Source: Pararheinheimera marina (lineage in GTDB: Bacteria > Pseudomonadota > Gammaproteobacteria > Enterobacterales > Alteromonadaceae). From it: a stretch of DNA of 64,000 bases. Under the pieces are notes generated by a model. That model did not search any database, was not told where the DNA came from, and saw nothing but the letters and a program-made list of their open reading frames with translations. The DNA lies in contig NZ_JBHSGB010000010.1 of the NCBI RefSeq assembly GCF_042654345.1, forward strand, positions 372,001 through 436,000. Reading direction: 5' to 3'. The translations under genes were made by a program, and so were the position numbers. Below, piece after piece: positions 58,107 to 64,000 of the stretch (position 1 is its first letter; every line of letters starts with the position of its first letter).

Positions 58107-59642
58107 CTACTCCGTTTCACTGACACCAGCGGCAATGCGGCGGCTTTGCAATTCCCGCTCAATTTGCAGCTCTTTTTGTTTATTAATTTCAAACAGACAA
58201 ATGACACCCACCGCCAGTAAAAATGGTAGCGAGGCATACAGACTGACGGCGGTTTTAATGCCTTCGGCTGTGGTTATGCTTTGTTCTGGCAAGGAGGCGT
58301 CATAACCCAGGCTGGCCAGAATGGCCGCAACCAAAGCGCCGCCAATACTCAGGCCCAGTTTCAGGCCAAAAATCATCGCGGAAAAAATAATGGCGGTAGC
58401 CCGGCGGTGGTTTTTCCACTCCGAAAAATCCGCCACGTCGGCAATCATGGCCCACAACAGCGGAATGGTGATACCGTAAAAAAAGCCGTGCAGAATTTGC
58501 GCCAAAAACACCAGACCAATAGCGTCCGCCGGAAAAACATAAAACGCCAGTACAAACAAGGTGGACACCAACAGGGCCACAGCAAACACATCCCGTTTGC
58601 CAAAGCGGTCGGCCAAGGGTTTGGAAAAACCAATACCAATAATCATGCAAATAATGCCACCGGCATTAAACAGGCTAAAGCCCGAAGTCGCGGCATCTTC
58701 CGGCCAGCTGAAGTTGGTGAGGCCCAGTGCATTTAAGCTCTGGTTTAACCCAGCAATAAAATGGTTAAAACCTATGTCCTGTAAAAACAGTGCAATTTGC
58801 TGCTGGTCCAGATAATTCTCAAAATAATAAATGTAAGTGCCGCCTTTCAGCGCCAGCGTAATAAACACCAGAATGGTCACGCTCAGCATAATGGCCCAGG
58901 GTTTGTTGTGCAGTAAGTCGGCCACGTCCTGCCGGATGCTGCCTTCTTTTTCGCAGCTTTTCACCCGCTCTTTGGTGGTGATAAAAGTGATCAGGAAAAA
59001 CACAATGCCGACCCAGGCAAACAGCGTCATGGTTTTCTCAAAGCCAACGGCTTTGTCGCCATCGCCCATCAGCAACACCAGCGGCAGTAACAGCGCCTGA
59101 ATAATAAACTGCGCCACCATCACGGCGACAAAACGGTAACTCGACAGGCTGTTGCGCTCAGCCATATTGCCGGTCAGCACGCCGCTCAGTGCTGAATACG
59201 GCAGATTATTGGCGGAATACACCAACACCAGCAGCACATAAGTCACAAAGGCGTATACCAGCTTGCCGTCCGGACCGAAATCCGGTGTGCTAAAGGCCAA
59301 AAGTGCAATGACCCCAAAAGGCACGGCGGTCCACAGCACCCAGGGGCGAAACTTGCCAAAGCGGGTGTGGGTGCGGTCGGCAATCATGCCCATCACCGGG
59401 TTAAAACAGGCGCCTATTAAACCGCCAGCAAAAATAATGCTGGCAGCAGCACCGGGTGGGATCTGATACACGTCGGTGTAAAAGAACGCCAGAAAGGTCA
59501 TTAAGGTTTGGAAAATCAGGTTGGCCGCCAGGTCGCCCAGGCTATAGCCGATTTTTTCGGTCACGCTGAGTCGGGCACTGGTCTGTGGCATTACTTGGCT
59601 TCCATTGGCAGAAAGGCTGTTGTTGCGGGTGAGTGTCGTCAT
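58107..59642 (-). CDS. GPH-family sugar:cation symporter (xyloside/xylo-oligosaccharide type)
   Basis: This 511-residue inner-membrane transporter of the GPH (MFS) group has about twelve helices. Signatures: EKIGYSLGDLAANLIFQTLMTFLAFFYTDVYQIPPG, the conserved NPVMGMIADRTHTRFGKFRPWVLW loop, and LLWAMIADVADFSEWKNHRRATAI. Its partner GH43 overlaps at the stop/start, a typical pairing for uptake of beta-xylosides, which places it in the xylan pathway. Substrate is inferred from context. Confidence 0.9.
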   Translation of the reverse strand: MTTLTRNNSLSANGSQVMPQTSARLSVTEKIGYSLGDLAANLIFQTLMTFLAFFYTDVYQIPPGAAASIIFAGGLIGACFNPVMGMIADRTHTRFGKFRPWVLWTAVPFGVIALLAFSTPDFGPDGKLVYAFVTYVLLVLVYSANNLPYSALSGVLTGNMAERNSLSSYRFVAVMVAQFIIQALLLPLVLLMGDGDKAVGFEKTMTLFAWVGIVFFLITFITTKERVKSCEKEGSIRQDVADLLHNKPWAIMLSVTILVFITLALKGGTYIYYFENYLDQQQIALFLQDIGFNHFIAGLNQSLNALGLTNFSWPEDAATSGFSLFNAGGIICMIIGIGFSKPLADRFGKRDVFAVALLVSTLFVLAFYVFPADAIGLVFLAQILHGFFYGITIPLLWAMIADVADFSEWKNHRRATAIIFSAMIFGLKLGLSIGGALVAAILASLGYDASLPEQSITTAEGIKTAVSLYASLPFLLAVGVICLFEINKQKELQIERELQSRRIAAGVSETE

Positions 59643-59668
59643 ACCTGTTGATTCATCTTTATGTTTTT

Positions 59669-59683
59669 TATGGCCTTACCATA
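59669..59683. promoter_or_regulatory. Possible operator between the GPH and epimerase genes
   Basis: TATGG-N5-CCATA lies 27 bases before the transporter start in a divergent gap. TTGGCT...AGCCAA (59709-59734) is a second inverted repeat. Either could bind a sugar-responsive regulator, which is not encoded here. Confidence 0.3.
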
Positions 59684-59840
59684 CTAGGTCCGCGCTTGTT
59701 TTTGGCTAACGGAATGTACAGAGCCAATTATTTTTTTTCATTGCCGCTGCCAAATTCCGTAATAGCCGCAGGAACAAAAGCTATACAGTTGCGCCGTGCT
59801 GCAGGCTAGTGTTACCACAAAGCATTTAAGGAACAAAAAG

Positions 59841-60782
59841 ATGCAGCAGTTTCAGCTGAAAAATGCCCGAGGCGATCTGCTTCAGGTATTGTCTTATGGC
59901 GCCACCTTGCAGCAGTGGTCTGCTCAAGTGGCTGGCCAGCAGCGTTCGCTGATTTTGGGCTACCCAGACCCGGCGCAGTACCTGCAGGACAGCTGCTACC
60001 TTGGCGCTGTGGCCGGGCCTTATGCCAACCGTATTGGCCTGGCGTCGTTTAAGCTGGAGCAGCAGCCATACCAGCTGGATGCCAACGAAGGCAAACACCA
60101 CCTGCATGGCGGTCGGGACGGCTTGCATTGCCAGCAGTGGCAACTGGAAAAACAGTACAAAGATGCGGTACAACTGGTCTGCAGCCGGCCTGACGCTTTG
60201 GGCGGTTACCCCGGTCCGGTGCAGTTCACTCTGCTGTACCAGTTAACCGCCGATGGTGCCGTGGAAGCCTACTTTCAGGCCAGCACTGAGCAGCTCACTG
60301 TGGTCGGGCCGACATTGCATCCGTATTTTAATCTGGCGGCGGTTACAGCAACTGAGGTGCCACCGCGTATTGATCAGCATCAGCTACAGCTGAAATCCGC
60401 CCATTATGCGGTGGTCGATACCGACTGCATTCCAACCGGAGAGCTGGCTAAAGTGCAGGGCACAGGCTTTGATTTTCAGCAGGCCCGCACATTGGCGGGC
60501 GCTGTGCTGGACCATAACTTTGTGGTGGCGGGCGATTTGCGCCAGGCGTCAGCCGTGCTGACCAGCCCGGACGGCCAGCTGCAGCTTTTAGTCAGCTCCG
60601 ACTACCCTGGTTTGCAGGTCTATACCGGCGAGCATTTGGCGGCGCCATTTCAAGCCCGGCAAGGCATCTGTCTGGAACCGCAGTTTTTCCCCGACTCCCC
60701 CAATCAACCCTGTTTTCCGTTTCACTACACCAGACCGGACCAGCCATTTCACGCCCATATTCGTTATCAGCTCAGGTGTTGA
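59841..60782 (+). CDS. Aldose 1-epimerase
   Basis: This 313-residue mutarotase has GYPDPAQYLQDSCYLGAVAGPYANRI, HLHGGRDGLH with the catalytic His, HPYFNLA with the second His, VLDHNFVV and the C-terminal Glu in GICLEPQFFPDSPN. It interconverts alpha and beta anomers of aldoses, here probably xylose or arabinose before isomerisation. AAGGAAC precedes ATG 59841. Single-gene transcript divergent from the transporter; a hairpin follows. Confidence 0.9.
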   Translation: MQQFQLKNARGDLLQVLSYGATLQQWSAQVAGQQRSLILGYPDPAQYLQDSCYLGAVAGPYANRIGLASFKLEQQPYQLDANEGKHHLHGGRDGLHCQQWQLEKQYKDAVQLVCSRPDALGGYPGPVQFTLLYQLTADGAVEAYFQASTEQLTVVGPTLHPYFNLAAVTATEVPPRIDQHQLQLKSAHYAVVDTDCIPTGELAKVQGTGFDFQQARTLAGAVLDHNFVVAGDLRQASAVLTSPDGQLQLLVSSDYPGLQVYTGEHLAAPFQARQGICLEPQFFPDSPNQPCFPFHYTRPDQPFHAHIRYQLRC

Positions 60783-60811
60783 AATAATTGATTAATAATT
60801 GAAATGAATTA

Positions 60812-60840
60812 CTAGGCTAGCGGCATCTGTGCCGCCTAGT
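60812..60840 (+). terminator. Hairpin after the aldose epimerase gene
   Basis: The nested stems CTAG/CTAG and GCGGCA/TGCCGC with loop TCTG are followed by a short TTTC. A terminator of modest strength. Confidence 0.55.
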
Positions 60841-60914
60841 TTCAATGGTCCCGAAGGTAGACGAGAAGGCAAGTACACGTTAATAATATGTCCACCGATA
60901 TGAATAACCTACAA

Positions 60915-60957
60915 TTATGTTCGAAAGTTTAGTTCTTTCTAATTTTGTTGAACATAA
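60915..60957 (+). promoter_or_regulatory. Inverted repeat upstream of the DUF262-HEPN operon
   Basis: TTATGTTC (60915-60922) and GAACATAA (60950-60957) are perfectly complementary, 27 bases apart, 50 bases before the DUF262 start. A possible operator or stem-loop. The remaining AT-rich gap shows no other clear signal. Confidence 0.4.
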
Positions 60958-61006
60958 CACACGTTTTGTAGAAGCCGACAATTAAGATTGATATAAGAGA
61001 GTATCT

Positions 61007-62200
61007 ATGAATACCACGCCTGCTAATGCTTTGTGGGAAGACCGTGACCAGTTTGAAGATGAAAGTTCTATAGAAAACGAAGATGATATTACAGTTACTG
61101 ATTCGGATTTTGAGCGGTTATTAATAGCTCCAAGTGATTGGACTGTCAGCACAATATACGAATTAATCGGCAAGCAGCTCCACCTCGACCCTGAATATCA
61201 ACGCCGAAATGTCTGGCCGGCTAAAGCAAAATCACATTTTATTGAATCATTGATGCTTGGAATTCCAATACCTCAGATATTGCTAGCGTCAAAGGCTGGT
61301 CAGAAAAACTCATTTTTGGTTCTCGACGGAAAGCAGAGACTAACAACCATAAAAGAGTTCATTGACGGGAAATTTTCTGATGGGCGAGTCTTTAAACTTA
61401 AAGGTTTAAGGATTTTGACTTCGCTAGAAGGAAAAACATGGACGGACCTGCAACAAAATAGTGATTTGGCTGACCGTTTACGTCATGAACCTTTAAGGAC
61501 TACCGTTCTTCGAGGCTGGGAAAATGAATCAGTGCTATACGAAATTTTCTACAGATTAAACTCAGGTAGTGTAAAGCTTTCTCCGATGGAGCTTCGAATG
61601 TCGTTATATCCTGGCGACTTTTTAAAGTTCATTATTTCGTGGACTGAGAACTTAGGAGAAATACATCACTTGCTCAAAAAGAGGCAGCCCGATCCGCGAA
61701 TGGCAGATGTCGAACTTGCAATCAGGTATCTCGCGTTTAGAGATCAGCAGACCGCTTATGTTGGTGACTTAAAACTATTTCTTGATGAATTTTGTAGGAA
61801 AAAGAATATTGATTTTTCCTCTAACCCTTCAGAACATCAGCGTTATATGAGCCTACTGGCTGAAATGGACGAAGCTATTAATGTTGGCATTGTCGAGTTT
61901 GGAGAACGTGATTTTAGTAAAAAATATGTTAGTGGAGGCTATGAGAATAAGTTTAATCGGGCCGTGTTTGATGTCCTTGTTGGTGCACTTTCTTACCCGA
62001 GTATTCGAGCTTGGGTGAATAGCAATAATGGGGCCATGAAAGCGATGTATGAAGATATTTGTAGGCATAACCCTGACTTTGTTAAATCAGTTGAGTCTAC
62101 GACTAAGTCTAAAGAGGCTACTCAACGTAGATTTAACGTTTGGTATAGTGCAATCAACCAGTTAACGGGTATAAATTTGCCCTTGCCGATAATTAAATGA
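61007..62200 (+). CDS. DUF262 domain protein (GmrSD/ParB-like N-terminal family)
   Basis: This 397-residue protein has an acidic N-terminus (about 11-45) and a DUF262 domain. The conserved motifs are LDPEYQRRNVW (Tyr64-Trp70) and LVLDGKQRLTTIKEF (Asp107-Arg111), which in this ParB-like superfamily bind and hydrolyse nucleotide. No DUF1595/DUF1524 HNH nuclease domain is present, so it is not a full GmrSD; the partner HEPN gene could supply a nuclease. AT-rich codon use unlike the xyl genes around it suggests horizontal transfer. Overlaps the next gene by ATGA. Confidence 0.88.
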   Translation: MNTTPANALWEDRDQFEDESSIENEDDITVTDSDFERLLIAPSDWTVSTIYELIGKQLHLDPEYQRRNVWPAKAKSHFIESLMLGIPIPQILLASKAGQKNSFLVLDGKQRLTTIKEFIDGKFSDGRVFKLKGLRILTSLEGKTWTDLQQNSDLADRLRHEPLRTTVLRGWENESVLYEIFYRLNSGSVKLSPMELRMSLYPGDFLKFIISWTENLGEIHHLLKKRQPDPRMADVELAIRYLAFRDQQTAYVGDLKLFLDEFCRKKNIDFSSNPSEHQRYMSLLAEMDEAINVGIVEFGERDFSKKYVSGGYENKFNRAVFDVLVGALSYPSIRAWVNSNNGAMKAMYEDICRHNPDFVKSVESTTKSKEATQRRFNVWYSAINQLTGINLPLPIIK

Positions 62201-62820
62201 AGTCGCCAACACAATACTATAGAACTTTGATAAGTTCATTGAGAAAAGCTAATAAAATAACTCGAGGAATAAACAAGCTTGGCTGTGAGACAGATCTTCA
62301 GCACTTAAAGTTGCAATCATACATATTGCTGTGTCATTCAGCATTAGAACAATATATTGAGGATCTTGGATTAGCTGCTGCACAGGAGGCTAGAGCAATT
62401 TACTCTCGGTCCGGCATAATTACGAAAACCTTAGTGGCTCTCATATCATCAAAACTCATTGATGATATCTCTGAAAAAAGTAAGTCAAGATTGAGTGCTG
62501 ATTTATCCTCTGATATTGAAGAGTTTTCTAAAGAAGCATTTAATCGGTACCGCTCTGTAGTGACTTCAAATAATGGAATAGTAGATCGAGACCAAAAAAA
62601 GCTACTCATCCCTATTGGTGTGAATCCTGAGGCAATAGATGTCGTTCTAATGAATAACTTGCACTCGTTTGGCGCAAAACGCGGAGATGTTGCTCACAAA
62701 TTTAAAGTTCAAAGGACAGATACTCTAACTGCAGTCGATACTGACCTGAATACAATTGTTAGTGGCCTTGCCTCATATGACCAAGCTGTTTGTGAGGCTT
62801 TAAAGTATCGAGTGAGATAA
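62197..62820 (+). CDS. HEPN-domain protein (RiboL-PSP-HEPN/MAE_28990-like), putative RNase
   Basis: This 207-residue helical protein has Arg162 and His167 in GAKRGDVAHKFK, an RX4H catalytic motif of HEPN RNases. The N-terminal helix pattern YILLCHSALEQYIEDL is also typical of these families (the SALE region). Translationally coupled to the DUF262 gene, so both act together. Two-gene DUF262-HEPN sets occur in defence islands; an RNA-cutting abortive-infection role is inferred. Confidence 0.78.
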   Translation: MKSPTQYYRTLISSLRKANKITRGINKLGCETDLQHLKLQSYILLCHSALEQYIEDLGLAAAQEARAIYSRSGIITKTLVALISSKLIDDISEKSKSRLSADLSSDIEEFSKEAFNRYRSVVTSNNGIVDRDQKKLLIPIGVNPEAIDVVLMNNLHSFGAKRGDVAHKFKVQRTDTLTAVDTDLNTIVSGLASYDQAVCEALKYRVR

Positions 62821-62872
62821 AACCTAAGTTCATTTATCAATTCATTTGATTTAAAAATCAAAAATTTATCTG

Positions 62873-62896
62873 AAAAAAGCCCGGCAATAGCCGGGC
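62873..62896 (-). terminator. Intrinsic terminator of xylA
   Basis: GCCCGGC-AATA-GCCGGGC (62879-62896), with T6 following on the minus strand, 40 bases past the xylA stop. It also stands at the end of the DUF262-HEPN operon. Confidence 0.9.
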
Positions 62897-62936
62897 AATA
62901 CTTACCTCTACGAACATTACAGGACAAGGGTTCGGT

Positions 62937-64000
62937 TTAGCTGAACAGCACCAGGTTCACCTGATTTTCCAACAACTCCTGACGGCCGCTGACGGGTTTC
63001 GGGTCCAGTTGCTGTTGCTGTGTCAGTGCAGCCAGGCTTTCCAGCGACTGTTTACCTGCCAGAATGCTTTGACCTAAATCGGCATTCCAACCGGCATAAC
63101 GTTGCTGTTTGGCGTTGGCTAAAAAGTCTTTTTCAATCATGGCTGCGGCCTTTTTCAGTGACAGCGCCAGGTGGTCCATGCCACCAATATGGCCGTGGAA
63201 TAAATCGTAACGGTCTACGCTTTGGCGACGCAGTTTGGCGTCAAAGTTAAAGCCACCTGTGCTAAAGCCGCCGGCTTTTAAAATTTCGTACATCACCAGG
63301 CTCAGCTCTTCCACGCTGTTCGGGAACTGGTCGGTGTCCCAGCCGTTTTGCGCGTCGCCGCGGTTGGCGTCAATGCTGCCAAAAATATCCAGCGAAATGG
63401 CGGTGGCCACTTCATGATGGAATGAATGACCGGCCAGGGTGGCGTGGTTGGCTTCAATATTCACCTTAAACTCTTTTTCCAGGCCGTATTGCTTTAAGAA
63501 GCCGTACACAGTCGCTGAGTCGTAATCGTACTGGTGTTTAGTCGGCTCTTGCGGCTTGGGTTCAATCAGCAGGGTGCCGGTAAAGCCAATCTTATGTTTA
63601 TGCTCCACCACCATTTGCATAAAGCGGCCTAATTGCTCGCGCTCACGGCGCAGGTCGGTGTTGAGCAGGGTTTCGTAACCTTCACGGCCACCCCAGAGCA
63701 CATAGTTTTCACCGCCCAAGCGTTTGGTAGCGTTCATCGCGTGGAACACTTGCGTCGCGCCATAGCTGAACACTTCCGGGTTCGGGTTGCTGGCACCACC
63801 AGCGGCATAGCGAGGGTTGCTGAACAGGTTGGCGGTGCCCCACAGCAGTTTCACGCCGGTTTCAGCTTGCTTCTGTTCCAGCACATCCACCATAGCGGCG
63901 AAGTTATTCACATATTCCTGGATGTTACGGCCTTCCGGCGACACATCCACATCGTGGAAGCAGTAATAAGGAATGGTCAGTTTACTAAAAAACTCAAAGG
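62937..64000 (-). CDS. xylA: Xylose isomerase (partial at window end)
   Basis: XylA converts D-xylose to D-xylulose, the entry step to the pentose phosphate pathway. The frame continues past 64000 with FEFFSKLTIPYYCFHDVDVSPEG, and about 85-90 N-terminal residues lie outside. Motifs seen: catalytic His in CFHDVDV, VLWGGREGYETLLNTDL, IEPKPQEPTKHQYD (metal Glu), NIEANHATLAGHSFHHE, DANRGD and GGFNFDAKLRRQS. The transporter, GH43 and epimerase nearby supply its substrate. A xylulokinase gene was not seen in this window. Confidence 0.97.
   Translation of the reverse strand, partial: FEFFSKLTIPYYCFHDVDVSPEGRNIQEYVNNFAAMVDVLEQKQAETGVKLLWGTANLFSNPRYAAGGASNPNPEVFSYGATQVFHAMNATKRLGGENYVLWGGREGYETLLNTDLRREREQLGRFMQMVVEHKHKIGFTGTLLIEPKPQEPTKHQYDYDSATVYGFLKQYGLEKEFKVNIEANHATLAGHSFHHEVATAISLDIFGSIDANRGDAQNGWDTDQFPNSVEELSLVMYEILKAGGFSTGGFNFDAKLRRQSVDRYDLFHGHIGGMDHLALSLKKAAAMIEKDFLANAKQQRYAGWNADLGQSILAGKQSLESLAALTQQQQLDPKPVSGRQELLENQVNLVLFS

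Overview
The window looks like chromosome from a gammaproteobacterium of the Alteromonadales/Rheinheimera kind. The gene order mrcA / pilMNOPQ / aroK-aroB-damX-dam / rpe-gph-trpS / pabA / argD(astC) / osmC-like / prkB matches the E. coli 74-76 min region. rnhA-dnaQ followed by tRNA-Asp, a TIGR02001 outer-membrane protein, a DUF3802-like gene and TonB-receptor/tryptophan-halogenase clusters are typical of marine and freshwater Alteromonadales. The genus is an inference.

Layout. 1-2000: end of a c4-type cytochrome, a secreted RidA-like protein and a small minus-strand operon. 2000-9300: mrcA divergent from pilMNOPQ (type IV pilus alignment complex and secretin). 9439-13787: shikimate genes, damX and dam. 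13709-19394: small membrane proteins, a TIGR02001 protein, rpe-gph-trpS-pabA and an HDOD protein. 19683-26422: arginine succinyltransferase pathway genes (astC-astA-astD), DUF3802, OsmC, speD and prkB. 26505-34003: a periplasmic propeller protein, ettA, DUF2750, a periplasmic GPx-like protein, a TSUP permease, rnhA/dnaQ and TIGR03503. 34032-34666: four tandem tRNA-Asp genes plus one degenerate copy.

35239-43567 is an envelope-lipid and oxidative-stress region: two operons flank an ECF sigma factor and its ChrR-type zinc anti-sigma factor. I find the motif TGAWCY-N16-CGTA in front of the DUF2878 operon, the sigma-chrR operon and the SnoaL-SDR-FAD-DUF1365-CFA operon, with a weaker copy in front of the GPx-like gene. 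This suggests one sigma regulon.

44775-64000 is devoted to carbohydrate use. It opens with a TonB-dependent receptor followed by SapC, a JmjC-like cupin, a flavin halogenase-like protein and DUF6445. A glucuronoxylan/xylose set follows: SASA esterase, ManD, GH43, GPH transporter, aldose epimerase and xylA (cut by the window end). This set is interrupted twice by AT-richer accessory genes: a RelE/XRE toxin-antitoxin pair with a lone RX4H protein, and a DUF262 + HEPN pair that resembles a defence module.

The most striking non-coding feature is a pair of about 270-bp elements (27414-27683 and, inverted, 34712-34980). They have 13-bp terminal inverted repeats like those I recall for IS4, 12-bp target duplications, and an internal fold supported by compensatory changes. 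Each sits in the middle of an intrinsic terminator hairpin. They look like non-autonomous IS4-type elements (MITEs) that insert into terminators.
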